Source: Paramecium sonneborni (lineage: Eukaryota; Ciliophora; Oligohymenophorea; Peniculida; Parameciidae). Taken from it: a stretch of 64,000 bases of DNA. The notes beneath the pieces were generated by a model. That model had not been told where the DNA came from and did no database searches. It saw nothing but the letters and a program-made list of their open reading frames with translations. This document shows positions 1-12,458 of this stretch, piece by piece; positions within the stretch are counted from its first letter, which is position 1, and each line of letters begins with the position of its first letter. The translations under genes were made by a program, and so were the position numbers. The stretch spans positions 428,233 through 492,232 of the forward strand of contig CAJJDN010000033.1 in NCBI GenBank assembly GCA_905182985.1, written 5' to 3'.

Positions 1-1402
1 ACCGATTCGAATCCCTATTAACTTTGTTATAAGGAGTTTAAACAAAGTTTATGAGTTATGAAAAAAATTATGAAATTTCTGGAATATCTAAAAATAGCAT
101 TAATCTGTAAGGAATGTTATAAAAAATTAGAAAGAAAATTGAAATTTCAGGCTCTTAATACAAAAGGAATGATAGATATTATACAATAATTTCTGGACAA
201 ATCGTGATTGCTACTAAATCCTATTTTAAACATTCATAAATCATTGAATAAGCTCTTTAATAATATTCTTTATTAGTTCTAGTTAATAAAAAATTATTTC
301 TGTTATCAGTTATGACTTGCATAGTTCTAAAAGCTCTAAATTAGATAAGTGGTCTTCTTTCTTAAGAAACATTAACATTTAATTATCTAAATGAAGGAGG
401 ATCTGGAGGATTTAAATCTACATCAATATTGTATAATTTCTAAAATAAGATTCGTTATTACATTAGGAACAACTTAAGGATTTTTTGTAGGAAACAATAT
501 AAATGATAGAAACAAGTCTAAGAGCATATTAGATTTAAAAACTTCACTACTCAATTAATCAACAGTAGCATGATTAGCTACCAATAATGGGACTTCACTT
601 GGTTGAAATAACCATTCTTCTAACATCTATTATTTCATTTATTTTTTTGTTAATCCATAATTTGATGCTTCTTCTCTTTTTTACTCTATCTTCTCACTTA
701 TAAAATCTAAATTTTTTGTACTCATCACTTAACTCAATGCAACCAATTCTTAATTAATTTAATTTGATACAATCTTCAACATCGATTTCAAATTATAGAT
801 CTAAATCTCTTAATAATATCCAAGTATTTCTCTTTTCTAAGGCAAATTGAAAACATGAATTGAGCATATCAAAATTAGAATTGTATTTAATGAAACTCTT
901 AAAAAAGTTATTAACCTATTAACAAACATTTTCATTATCAAAAAAGGACTGTTAGATTTTATTAATAAAAATTTTAGAGTTTTCCAGAAGAAACCACCTA
1001 AGCTTGGTTTCATTATAAATCACCGTTTGACAATATACTAAAAATGTCAATAATTAGTACATTACTCTCCTAATTAATCAGACATTTGATAACACAATCA
1101 AAATACAGTTTGACGTAATCCTTTTCTTCCCAATATCTATCTTATAAAGCATAAAATAATAGCAAGGCCTAGAATCATATTATTGATACACTATTTTCAT
1201 ATAATTGACTGGCGATCAGTAAATATTTCAAAATATTTGGCTTTTATTACAACACTGAGATAACAGAAGGAAAAGGCAATATTCTACTTAATTTTCTGCA
1301 TACACTAAACATTAGAGTTTATCTTTTAGTATCATCCTGTTCTTGAAGCTAATTTAAACAATATATGTTTACAGTCTCTTTAAATAAATCACATATTTCC
1401 AT
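1..1402 (-). CDS. Uncharacterised helical protein, C-terminus cut by window edge
   Basis: The frame opens at the ATG complementing 1400-1402 and is still open at position 1, so the C-terminus lies outside the window. Four short introns (1169-1189, 1038-1065, 697-721, 440-461; 21-28 nt) restore one frame of more than 400 residues. The protein is leucine-, phenylalanine- and isoleucine-rich and looks like a stack of helices of ARM/HEAT type; a short acidic and lysine-rich linker lies near the middle, followed by a proline-rich turn (DLNPPDPPSF). I recognise no family and see no catalytic motif. Its start codon is 29 bp from that of the divergent SDR gene, so the two share an upstream region. 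Confidence 0.7.
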
Positions 1403-1431
1403 TTTTATTAATTATTAAATAAGAAAGTATC

Positions 1432-2526
1432 ATGAAGAAATTAATACTTGTACTTGGTGGTTCTACTTTTATGGGAAAGGAATTATTGCAAGATATTTCT
1501 GAAAATGAATCTTATGAAGTTCATTATATAAATAGAGGAAAAAATTATTGGAACAATGCAGTCAATCAAATAAAGAATGTTTATTATACATATGGCAATC
1601 GAGAAGATACAACAGATTTTACGACATTGATTAGATATCTTTCAAAGAAACTTGGTGTTGGAGTAAATGGTAGAAATTGGGAAGCTGTTATTGATTTTTC
1701 AGCATTTTATAGTAATCAGGTTAAATCAGTATATGGAGCCTTAAGAGGATTATGCAATTTATATATATTTATATCAACAGACTCAATCTATGATGTTTGT
1801 AAGATAAGATAAATTCCAATAACTGAAGATTAGGATTAAAGAAAAGAATTATCAGATTAAGAAAAAAAAAGAGAAAGTTATGGCCATGTAATAATTATTA
1901 TGAATAAATTTAGAATAAATTGAAATGTGAAGAGTTTCTATAAAATTATGTAGTAGAAGGTTCATTTCGATATGTTATTTTAAGACTTCCTGATGTAATT
2001 GGACCATTTGATGATTCTGGAAGATTTTTTGCATTAGTGAAATGGCTTTAATAAAATGATAAGAATCCTATTTAAGTGGTAAATTTGATTAACATAATAA
2101 TAGGATTAAGCTGTGCAATCTGAATAAATTAGTCTTGTATATAGCACAGATGTTGTGAATTGCATTAAATATTTCATTTAAAATATTCCATAATAAAATT
2201 AAATTTATAATGTTTGCTTTGATGAGACAATTTCATATATTGAATTAGCTTAGGTTATTGTAATACTTTAATACTAATTTTAGCTTGATAAAATATCAAA
2301 AAAATAATAATTAAATATTAAACATGTAATAGAAGCTAGTAAATTTTATCCTTCAGTTGATTGTGGAATTATTAGTAATAAAAAAATAAAAGAATTGGGC
2401 ATTCAATTAACCCCTTTAATGACAGCTTTAGAGAAGACAATTGACTTTTTTATAAAGGATGCTCCTAATTATGAAGCTGAAAATAAGGCTGCACTTGAGA
2501 AGCTTAATAGAAAATTAAATGCTTGA
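1432..2526 (+). CDS. NAD(P)-binding epimerase/dehydratase (extended SDR)
   Basis: A 339-residue protein after removal of three introns (1888-1913, 2079-2103, 2260-2283). The N-terminus LVLGGSTFMGKELL is the dinucleotide-binding Rossmann loop (GGxxxxG variant), followed by an INRG stretch typical of atypical/extended SDRs that bind NADP, and a central FISTDSIYD strand-loop occupying the place of the catalytic Ser/Tyr region. No clear YxxxK is visible at the usual spot, so it may be an atypical member with binding rather than oxidoreductase function, as in plant CSP41-like proteins. The third intron is 24 nt and contains no TGA, so its retention would keep the frame. The substrate cannot be inferred. 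Confidence 0.8.
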
Positions 2527-2808
2527 GTATGTAATGGGTTATGAAATGATTTAAATATTAATTCCAATGATATAAAATTGAAAATAAATATTTACAATTA
2601 ATGCAAAAAAAATAATTAAAACTGATTAATTTTTAAGTTTGTCTAATTCTATGATTTAAGTTCTTTGATTAATATTTATACATGAATTTATTTACAATTT
2701 AATCATTTTTTATGATTTTACTTGTATGATTAACAGCGAACAACATTCTTAATTTTTGTTTGGATATCATCAAAATTGAGTATGATTTTTATTAATTATA
2801 ATTTATTA

Positions 2809-4376
2809 ATGAAACACTCTTTATATTTCGTATCCTCTAAATAGTAATCCTTTTGGAATAGAGACTTGAGTGCTTTAGTTAATTACGATTTTCATAAATT
2901 GTCTGAAGATCAAAAGACTATCGTATTATTTAAACAAGGGCAAATACTCAAGATAATAACTCCTCGGAGATATAAAATATACAGACAACACTTATTCTAT
3001 TTTCGAAAGGTAAGGAATTTATTTTATAAGTCATTTAATAAAGAGTGGTGAAATTGGAGGCTTTCTCCTTCTTAAAAATGTATATTGTTCTTTTCGAAAC
3101 AAAGACAATACAATTCTTATTACTTTATCACATGATTTTTCACAAATTGTGCTTCAATCTGGAAATAAAACAGAAGAAGTAGAGAATTTTATTGTTGAAT
3201 TGAAACAGAATTGTATTTAAGAATCCATACCCATAAATTTATAAAGTTTAAGATAGAAGATAGGAGAAGGAATTACTTCTGAAGTATTTTTATTAAGATT
3301 AATCATTCTAGGTATTTGTGATAAATCATCAAAATGATTAAAAATTTGCAATTAAAAAAGTGGTAAAGGCTCCTTTAGGTCATAAAATGAGAGAAAAACA
3401 AGCAAAGAGTTTGGCTGAAGAAATATTTATAATGCGTAGTCTTGACAATCCAAACATTCCAAAATTACATGAAGTATATGAAAATGATGGTATCTTTTAT
3501 TATTTAATACTTAGATTCTGTTGAATTAATAATGACTTATTACGAAGGTGGTCATTTATATGAAAAGCTATTAAATTTTTCACTTTAATAAAAATAATAA
3601 TTAGTAAGAGATATTCTAGAAACTATGAATTATGTCCATTCATAACAAATAATGCATCGAGATTTAAAGCCTTAAAATATTATGTATAAGGATAAGGATC
3701 CTTTCAATACAGATATTGCAATCATAGATTTTGGATTTTCAACTAACTATAAATATTAGGAGCATGTACTTTATAATTGTGGTACTCCTGGATATGCAGC
3801 ACCTGAAGTTTAAGAATATAAAGAAAAATAAAAGATGTATACTACTTAATGCGATGTTTACAGTTTAGGTATCATCGTTTACGAGATGTAATTTACATAC
3901 TAATTTGTAGTTTCTATGGAGTTCATCCTTTTAAATCAAGTAACACTGGTAGTCTTAGTTTCAATGATAAAATTAAGTTGCCTTAATCATTAAAAAATCT
4001 TATTATCTAAATGACTCGAACTTAACCTAAATATAGATTTACATTAAAGGAATGTTTAGAACAAGACTTTTTTCGAGAAAATCTAGATTCAAATTGTTTA
4101 GATGATTTATTAAAATTCAGTTTGGTCGATTCAATCTATTAAAAATCTTCAAATGTGTCAAGAAAGAACTCTATTGATCCTTTAATCAAATAAGAAAGAT
4201 AAAATAAACATGAATCTGTTAAAAATAAAACTATTAATTCAACCTATGCTGAATCTAAAAATCTACTTGTGAAAAGTTTTGGGCCAATAGAATAATAGCT
4301 TCAAGATGATTTATAATTTAGTGAGAATCATAATTGTCCAAATGACTTTAACAATTTTCTTTAAAAAAGAATATGA
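2809..4376 (+). CDS. CAMK-type Ser/Thr protein kinase with PH-like N-terminus
   Basis: A 485-residue protein after removing four introns (34, 28, 25 and 23 nt). Residues about 60-135 form beta strands ending in an amphipathic helix and resemble a PH domain, an arrangement common in Paramecium kinases. The kinase domain follows with a glycine-rich loop (IGEGITSEVF), the ATP-anchoring lysine (FAIKK), the helix-C glutamate, HRDLKPQN, DFG and GTPGYAAPE, so it should be catalytically active. The C-terminal tail of about 110 residues is polar and low-complexity, and no EF hands are seen. An in-frame ATG at 2782 would add nine residues. The first intron (34 nt) is at the long end of the range and is the least certain join. 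Confidence 0.85.
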
Positions 4377-4582
4377 AAATGACAGAATTTTTCACATTGC
4401 TGATTAACTTATTTTTATATTTTTTTTTTTTTATTTACTTATAAAAAATATAAATAATATTTTATTTCAAACAAATACAAAATCTTTATAATTTATTTTA
4501 AGTATTTTATAATTTTATGAAGAACTTAAGCTCATTAAAAATAGAAATTATAAATTATATTAATATTTTAGATCTATCTATT

Positions 4583-5983
4583 ATGTTTTAAGATATGGAT
4601 TCTAGTGAAATAAACAATTTGAATGCACCAAAAACCTCTACAGAACATAGTAATACAAAATCACCTGATTCTTAAAAAGTAAGTTATATTTTACTATTAA
4701 GAAATTATCGCAAATGAAATATAATAATCAAGAAAATCCAGTTATTATTGAAAAAAAATACTTATTACTAAATGTAATCTATTAAGGAAAGGCTTCAACA
4801 ATTTTTGATGGTAATAAACTACTATAATCATAGCTATCAATTTACAATAGTAATAAACATGTGTTGTTCGAATGACCCTTTTATCAAAAAGTGATAATAG
4901 CACTAAAATACTTTTGTATTTTAAAACTTAATTCGAGAATTAATATGAGGATAAATATTAAAGTGGAAAAGTAGTTTAGAACCTTTAAGATTGTTTAGTA
5001 AAATTGTATGATCATGGAGTTTTCATGAATCAATATAATTATCAAGTTTTAAATAAAACTGGTCCCAGTTTAAAGTTTTGGTTCAATTTTTCTAAAGACA
5101 GGTTTTCATATGAATGCATTATTTTAATAACTTTAAAAACTGTATTATGTTTTTCATTTTTAGATCGATGCTTTGTATTTATTACATTCTAGTAATTTTA
5201 TCCATGCAAATTTAAATATGTAAAGTCTATTAACAAGTTTGGAAAATGAAAAGATACTTTCATTAGGAAATTTATAAAATTCTATATAGTTCAAACTAAA
5301 TTCAAAAGGAGGATAAAAATGTTAACATCTTAATAAATATTCAAGTTTGGCATAGCATCTTGGAATATGTAATAAATTAGAAAATAAAATATTTAGAGCT
5401 TCATCCAAAAGATGATTTAGAAAGTTTACTTTATATTGTAATATAATTATTGACAGATGGAGAATTTTTTGATTAATCAAAAAAATTTAAGACGAGAGCT
5501 GAAAAATTACAATATTATTTTTCAATTAAGCATTCATTTTTACCAGAGAAAGTTCTTAAAACATATCCTCCATGTTTTACTGATTTTGCTAATAAAATAA
5601 AATATTTAAACCCAATGGAATTACCAATTAACTATGAGAGTTTAAAATCTATTTTTAAAGGATACAAAAATTTGGAATTTGATTGGGTAATAATTTAATT
5701 AATAATCAAGAGTTCTTTAATAAATGGATTAAAAAAAAGTAGCGGTAATACAAGCAAATAAATATCTATGTAAAATTTAGATATAAAAGCTGCATAAATA
5801 TCTCTAGAAACTATTAATGAATCTTTGAATGAACAAGTTATTGATTTACATCATAGATTAGTAAAAAATCAAAAAAATAATGGAGATTATTGTAATCTTA
5901 ATCCAGAAACACAAGAATCTGATGGGGAAATTTCATTTGAAGAAGAATTCCTCCATAAAAGCTAGGTTTATTGCTTTAAATGA
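4583..5983 (+). CDS. Casein-kinase-1-like pseudokinase
   Basis: A 434-residue protein after removing introns of 23, 23, 22 and 28 nt. The CK1 fold is recognisable from the order of blocks: the GPSL hinge region, a YLLHSSNFIH helix leading to the catalytic loop, a glycine-rich stretch in the activation-loop region, and PKDDLESLLYIVIQLL, which matches the CK1 DDLESLGY motif. The catalytic loop reads HANLNMQS where active kinases have HRDxKPxN, and the metal-binding DFG is replaced by SLGN. Catalytic Asp and DFG Asp are both missing, so phosphotransfer is unlikely; a scaffold or regulatory role is inferred. The tail has a coiled-coil-like segment and an acidic end. It follows the active kinase gene by about 200 bp on the same strand. 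Confidence 0.8.
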
Positions 5984-6424
5984 ATATTTACTTAATAATT
6001 TATAATTTTTTATATATTGATTTATTTAATAAATTTATTTGAATTTTCAAAAAGAGTAATTTTAGAGAAAAATATTAATTATAAAAATATCCTTGCAATA
6101 ATAGAATATTATTAAATAATTAATAAAAAAGAATAAAATTTTTGATAATAGTTAATAAATTTTTTTATAAATTTTGTTCTCATAATCTTAATTTAGGATT
6201 TTTTGAAAATAACAATTCCTTATTAGAATGAATAATGCAAAATTTCATTAGTTACAATATGAGATTAAAAATCATTAAAGTAAATATTTAAAATTTTCAA
6301 GTGAATCAAAAAATACTCATAATTGATTGTTAATAGAAAATTTTCATTATAAATCAACAATAAAATTATTTTAATATATCAAGCTAAATCTTTTATTAAG
6401 TCACTCTTTCCTTTTTTAGTTTTA
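5984..6424. other. Intergenic, AT-rich, no gene seen
   Basis: Very AT-rich sequence with frequent TGA codons in all frames. I see no conserved motif, repeat or RNA gene; it presumably holds the 3' region of the pseudokinase gene. Confidence 0.6.
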
Positions 6425-6988
6425 TCAATTTTTAACAATTTTTTGTGTTTTTTTACACAATTATTTATAAACTTTCTTTAATTTCAATTAGATAATTATA
6501 TATTCTTTAATTTTGGGTTAGTAATAAATATTATTATTATCTATTTTTAATTGAATTAAAGATTTGCAAACTAAACTTAATTAATTTTAAATTTGTATTT
6601 TTGTTATATATTATAAATTATATTTTGCCTATAATTTGCTGTTGAAGTTAAGGAAAGAGATTGACCTCATTAAGTTATTTTGTTTATGATGACTAAAATT
6701 CAAAATAAAAAGTGTATTCTACTAAAAACTAAAATTGCAGTGTTAATAATAGACAAATTCAAGCAAGTTTTCTTTTAAATAATTTTATGTTATTTAAAAT
6801 ATATATTTCACAAGCTTCAAATCTAATACATTTTCTCTGATTCTATTGATTTATTAAACTAAAATAAAATAGTTTATATTATAAAAAGTAGCTGATCTAA
6901 ATTTTTTAACAATTTCTGAATTCTAAATGAAATCAAATTCTTTGCTCCATCTTATCTTGAATTTTTGAAAACAATAATTATTATTCAT
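6425..6988 (-). CDS. Possible hypothetical protein (intronless open frame)
   Basis: A 187-codon frame from ATG to TGA without an internal TGA, in a 1.3-kb space between clear genes. The product is rich in Ile, Asn, Lys, Phe and Gln and ends in a lysine-rich tail; no domain is recognised and there are no evident membrane segments. In DNA this AT-rich a frame of this length can arise by chance (TGA is rare), so this is a weak candidate. RNA evidence or a homologue in a related species would be needed to accept it. Confidence 0.3.
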
Positions 6989-7281
6989 CAATCCTTAGAA
7001 ATAGAAATTTGTTGCATTTATTTGAAATTCATATATAACTTGTTCAAATTTACTCTAAATTGACTATTTAATATTTTAATTAAATAGAGGTAAATACTAT
7101 GTATTCAATTAAATTCTCTATTTTATTACTATTTGTAATTTAAAGTTTAGATTCATTAAAGTGAGATGAATAATTATAAATCATGTTTACAAATAAAAAA
7201 AAACTGCTTTAAGAAAATATGTATTTTTCATAAAATAATAGTCAAATAAATCAATAAAGTTAATTAAAAATATATAATGCT

Positions 7282-8281
7282 TCAAACTAACTAGGATCTA
7301 CAAACTGGGCAAGTAATATTAGTTTTAATCCATATTTTTATGCATGTAGTGTGAAATATGTGATTTTAATTACATTTTAATCGTGAATAGCATTCATCCT
7401 TTTTAAATGAATCCCAACAAATTATACAAATATTTTCATCAGATAATTATTAGCCTTCAACGTATTTCTCTATTTTTAATGATCTAATCAGTTTCTAGAT
7501 ATATATAAGCTATTTACATTATTTTTTGATGTTAATTTTTTAATGGCATCATAAGATTTCAAGCAAATCCATCCAATAAAATGAAATACGTATGGGAAGA
7601 TAAAAAAAGCTGAATCTAGAGAAATTATAATGAGCATAAAGCAAACTGTAACATTTTATTCATCTAAAATATTATCATATAATACTTGTATAATATTTAG
7701 CATTGCTAAAAAAGAAGGCAACGTATATTATATAATATATGATCCAAATACTGAAAATAGCAAAAGAAAATACATATTAATAATGATTCTGAAATAGAAT
7801 GCATTTATGTGTAGCTTATCGAGTGCTTGTCTTAGTGCAAATATCGTTTAAAAGTCATTCAGTGAAAATGGAATAACTTGTTAAGGAACTTATAAGATAA
7901 AAAGTTCTAAATAATATGTCACCTTTTTTAACTAATAAGCTGTTTCAACAATCTTAAAACTAATTATATATGTATTTTTTACGATTCTAATCCAATACAT
8001 ATAAGTAATAAAATATTCAATAAAGTGTTATTGCATTAAAACGGACATTTGTAAAATGGTATAATACAAAGGAGAACATAAAAAATTCTGTAAATTAATA
8101 TAGCCTGTGTAAATCTTTTTAAAGTTAATAATTAAAGTTTTCCTTTCTTAAATAAATACGATTATCGAGCATTTAGAAGCACTGTGTTTAGAGCAAGCTA
8201 TGAACTTTAGACTTAATCATTCCCCTAATTTTGATCAGATATTTAGGGCACAATGTTTAGTTCTACTTATTCAACATCCAT
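7282..8281 (-). CDS. Multi-pass membrane RING-H2 finger protein (putative E3 ubiquitin ligase)
   Basis: A 307-residue protein after removing introns of 27, 26 and 23 nt (the last at 7495-7517). The first 200 residues contain about four hydrophobic segments. The C-terminal 50 residues form a RING-H2: CIIC, then Cys, x3, His, x2, His, x2, Cys, ten residues, and CPVC. A Trp follows the third Cys pair (CIKIW), as usual in E3 ligases that bind an E2. The protein therefore likely ubiquitinates membrane-associated substrates, with the RING in the cytosol. The protein ends six residues after the RING. Its start lies 45 bp downstream of the stop of the METTL21-like gene, which is on the same strand. 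Confidence 0.85.
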
Positions 8282-8326
8282 TTATCTTTTGTATTTTATA
8301 TATTTATAATTGAAAATGTGATAAAT

Positions 8327-9034
8327 TCATTTCTTAATAAATATATACATTTAAAATTAAAGTTCTTTTAAACCAGGATATAATTATTATGATTATTCCT
8401 CATCTTATAAACAAGGCTTATAATATTTTTCATCTTCTAATAATTCCTTTTAAATTTCAAATAACCCTTCCGAATTCATTATTTCTATAAATTCTGATGT
8501 ACACATTCTATTGCTTGGTATAATCAAATAAAATTTTCCATTTTATTCTAAAAAATACTCTTATAACATACTTAATAATTTAAGTATTGTTTAATATAAG
8601 TCATATAAAGGTATTCCTTAATAAACTAAATCACTTCCAACAATTAAATCCAATTAGAAACTAATTTTACTGTGATTTCTCCAATCCAACTGCATTAAAA
8701 TACATTGTGATTAATTTAATTTAACATTTATCCATGTGTTATCTAATACATCTGAATTATAATCTTTCATAATAACTCGAGTATATTTAGAAATCAAAAT
8801 GCCAGTAATGCCTACTCCTGTTCCTAAATCCATGAATACTAATTTTTAAGGCATAATATTATAAAACACGTATCTTGTCAATACAATCCCTGCCTTGAAT
8901 AATAAAACAACTTCTCAATTTACTTCCCATAAATGGAATCCATCCTATCCATGTTTAAATTATATGGTGTTCCTTATTTTAATTGATAAGCCTGGAGCAA
9001 GAACAATATCATGAATTTAGAATTATTAATTCAT
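8327..9034 (-). CDS. METTL21-family protein lysine methyltransferase
   Basis: A 225-residue protein after removal of one 30-nt intron. The intron joins GFHLWE to AGIVLTRYVF, reproducing the family's conserved W-E-A block just before the SAM-binding domain. Motif I is LDLGTGVGITGI, the D-L-G-x-G-x-G loop that holds SAM, and the post-motif DLIVGSDLVYQ matches the family's L-x-S-D-x-x-Y that replaces the DPPY of other methyltransferases. METTL21 enzymes methylate lysines of chaperones and elongation factors in the cytosol; which substrate this one uses cannot be told. Length is normal for the family. It starts at the first ATG of the frame. Confidence 0.85.
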
Positions 9035-9170
9035 TTTATTTTTAATTATAATTAATATTATTATAATTAAAATGATTCATAATTCAACATTTTCATTCAC
9101 TCATTAAAATATTTAATATACTTATTTTTATAGATTTACACTATTGTTTATAATAAGAAGTAATAAATAA

Positions 9171-10927
9171 TCAATTTTGTTTAATCAAGATCATTTTTTC
9201 AATATTTGAAAGTATTTTAGAAAATTTTTATTTCATTTTTTCATCCCAATAAGGTTTTGAGTTTTGTAATTCCTTAATGTTTGACCTATCAAAACCTTTT
9301 TCTACTATAATCGATTCATTTGAATTAATTGTTGAAGTATAAATCACTTCAGCTTTTGAAAAACCAGTATTTTCTTCAGTTTATAATTAAAATGTTCTTT
9401 AAATAGGTCTAACATTTTTATTTTTTATTTTTTCAAGATTTGCAAAATTATCAACGAAATATATTTAAATCAACTCACATAAAGCAGTTAAATAACTTAA
9501 AGTTTAATTTTTATGTTCCAAAGTTTTGGCATTTAAATCATTAAATACTTCAAAAATATTAGGAATTATTTATGAGAATAATAAATATTCAGAAGCTATT
9601 AATAATTATTAGTCTTTTGTCATTTCATGCATATATATAGTATAATAACGAGCTCTATTTGCAACAAATAAACTAGTTTAAGTATTATTTGTTTTAAAGA
9701 AATTTAAATTCATTAAATGTATAAGCACAGGTGACATAACTTATTAATTTGTTACAATATCTAAAGTCTCTAAAAAAAAAGAAACGAACTAACAAAATCT
9801 TTATTTTTTGAGATCTCTATTTAAAATATCTGAATTTCTTTAAACTTCTTCACATTCTTTTATATATTTTTAATTTTGAAATATTGAATTCAATTTCGAA
9901 AATATTCCCTCTGCAAAGGCTTTTTATTGATATTTAAGATTTTTTATACCAAATTGATCAATAAATTTTTAATGAACTACTTTTTATTAATCTAAATTTG
10001 ATACTCCAGAAGCTCTCTCTTTTAATTATACTCTATATTAAAAAATAATTTATTACATATATTTTCTTGAAATTCTTACAACAGCCAATACAAAAATAAG
10101 TCTTATTTTAAGTTTGCACTTTTTAATCTGTGTTCTTCTTTTTCTCAAATTAATTTTTTAATCTAAATTATCATCAATAGTTTCATCTAAATTATCTGAT
10201 TTTTGAAGGAATGATTAATCTATTACACTATATACTCTTCTTTATCGATTTACGATATTGGATTCAGAAATTTTTTTTTTGTCGTTTTATAATCTTTCGA
10301 GTTCTAATTTAATTAAAAATATTTACAAGGTAGAATTCTACGAGTTGTACTAATATCTTTAATAATGTAGTTGTTGAATTCTTCGGCATACTTTTTGGCA
10401 ATTTTAGGATCTTATTATTGTTATTAATTTAAATTCAAATTATCTTCCTTTACATCATAATGATTGTTTTTATTTATTTATGGAACTTAAACCATTTAAG
10501 TTCTAGTTTTTGTTTATCTAAAATATTTTTCTTGTTCTTCTTTTTATATGTTTATTCGTGCATTATGATTCCTCATAAATTCTGTTTTAGGATATTAAAT
10601 ATGTTTTTTCTGGAGTGTGGGTCTATCATCTGATGAAATAATTGGAAAAGTGCCCCATTAAACGAATTTCGAAAGAATATCCTCCTCTTTTTTATCTGTG
10701 GAAAAATTTAAAGAAGTTGTCTCTTTATCATTAAGTAGAGGAGAATCAAAGAGTTTTACTTTTTTCCTTTTGATAGTCTCTATTTGCTTCCATGGAGATT
10801 CTAGAGGGATATTAAATTCTTTTTAAATGGAAATATATCCTCTAGAATTGTCAAAAGATCTTAGATCTTCAGATAGTAATTCTCTTTAGATAACTTTAGA
10901 TTAAAATGTCCCTTAAATGTTGTGCAT
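9171..10927 (-). CDS. Uncharacterised ciliate protein (577 aa)
   Basis: One 23-nt intron; the spliced frame runs from ATG to TGA. The first 200 residues are polar, with many Lys/Gln and several SP-type sites, and look disordered; a basic patch (RKRRTQIKKCK) precedes a predominantly helical region of about 300 residues with alternating hydrophobic and charged positions. No transmembrane segment, repeat or known domain is recognised. The helical part could be a scaffold or ARM-like fold, but that is inference from composition only. Confidence 0.7.
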
Positions 10928-11220
10928 GATGGTAAAAATTGAAATAAATTTTTAAATTACTTAATTAAAAATTTATCTACCTTCTTTATTTTATTAATAG
11001 AAAATGCTCTATCAAATATCAGAATCATTCATCCTTAATAAAATAAAACAATTCTAGGTTCTTAAATATATCTAAGGTCTTAAAATTATATTCAATTAAA
11101 TGATAAAAAATATTTATATTTTGATTTCATAAAAATACAATGATTTATTTTCTAAATATTTTATGGTAATTATATTAGTACCATATGTTAATTTACTTTA
11201 TAGTATTTTTAATTTCTCCA

Positions 11221-12274
11221 TCATTAACCATTTAAATTTTTTATAAAAACCATCTTTTCGATTAAAAAAATCAGAATTTTTAATTTTTAATTTATAATAG
11301 AAATATTTCTATTATTATCATTAAATCTTTAAATGCATTCATAACCGCTGTTAATAAAAATAATTTCTTAGAAATATTATTTAAATAGCTTATTAAAATT
11401 TATTTGCTAATTATATAATTGATCTTAAAGTATTATTTATGCAAGATTAAATACAGAATTTTTTCTCTTCATATTTAATTTATTTTAATTCTATTACATT
11501 TCAAGAAGTAAAAAAATTAGATGCCAACTTTATTCCTTACCAATTAGAGTTACTTTTTACACTTAAAATTCATCAAGTAAGACTATTTTTTATTAATTCT
11601 TTCTAAAATATATTTAGTGAATTAAATTTTAGAATCCTATACAAGAATAAAAAATATATTAAGAACATATAACAATCAATTAATAGTAATTTATATAAAT
11701 AGGATTTGTAATTATAGTTTCATTATATTTTAACAAAAAACAAGTCAGACTCTCAAATTAAAATTTAATTTCTTTATAAGCTACTTAGATGTTGTTGCTT
11801 TAATATGGAATTAAGGATTTTTTAAATTATCGAAAGACAGAAAATTTAATAAAATAATGATTTTTTGCTAATTCCCCAACACTAATTAAATACCATTTAA
11901 AACTGTTTCTGTAATGATTTTCACAACTTGATAATCTTTTTAAACCTAAAATTGCATCTTTTATACTTTGCAAAATTATTTTAGTAATCTTTTGCAGGCT
12001 CTTAGAACTAATAAACAACTTAAGAAAATTTTCTTTATAGAATTAAAATTATATAATTAGAGCAAGTTAAGGGTTATAATGACCTTTATAATTTCAGTTT
12101 TTGGTAAGAAATTTAAATCTATAATTTTTTGGTAGAGATTGATTTTCCTGATTTTTTGATGGATGATATCAATACAAAATTCAAATTTTAAAAGATTATT
12201 TAAGAACTCTTATTGAGATTTTTAATAGTCAATTAAGAAGATAGATGCTGTTTCATTATTCGATATTTTGTCAT
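11221..12274 (-). CDS. Uncharacterised protein (344 aa)
   Basis: A frame of 344 residues with one proposed 19-nt intron near 12000 that joins two open frames. An in-frame ATG at 12256 is an alternative start. The first 80 residues are Ser/Lys/Gln-rich; the rest is helical with several strongly hydrophobic but not clearly transmembrane stretches and a conserved-looking cysteine pair. No family is recognised. The 19-nt intron is at the lower limit for Paramecium; if it is wrong, the gene would begin within the larger open frame that ends at 11221. Confidence 0.6.
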
Positions 12275-12458
12275 TAATAAAACTTTCTTATAAAATTATA
12301 AATTTAATTTTTTAACAAAATTCAATAAATATTGCTTATTGAAGAATTATATAAGACTATTTAGAAAATAGCTTCATAGATTAATTTTTTAATAATACTA
12401 TAAATTATATAAATTTAGAGAATAGAAATTTCTAACTCAAATCATGGTTAAAATAAAG

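Noticed and set aside
1..20. Possible tRNA 3' end (gattcgaatcc resembles a T-arm loop)
   Set aside because: The bases on either side of ttcgaat do not pair into a 5-bp stem, no CCA or acceptor partner is visible, and the stretch reads as coding on the minus strand.
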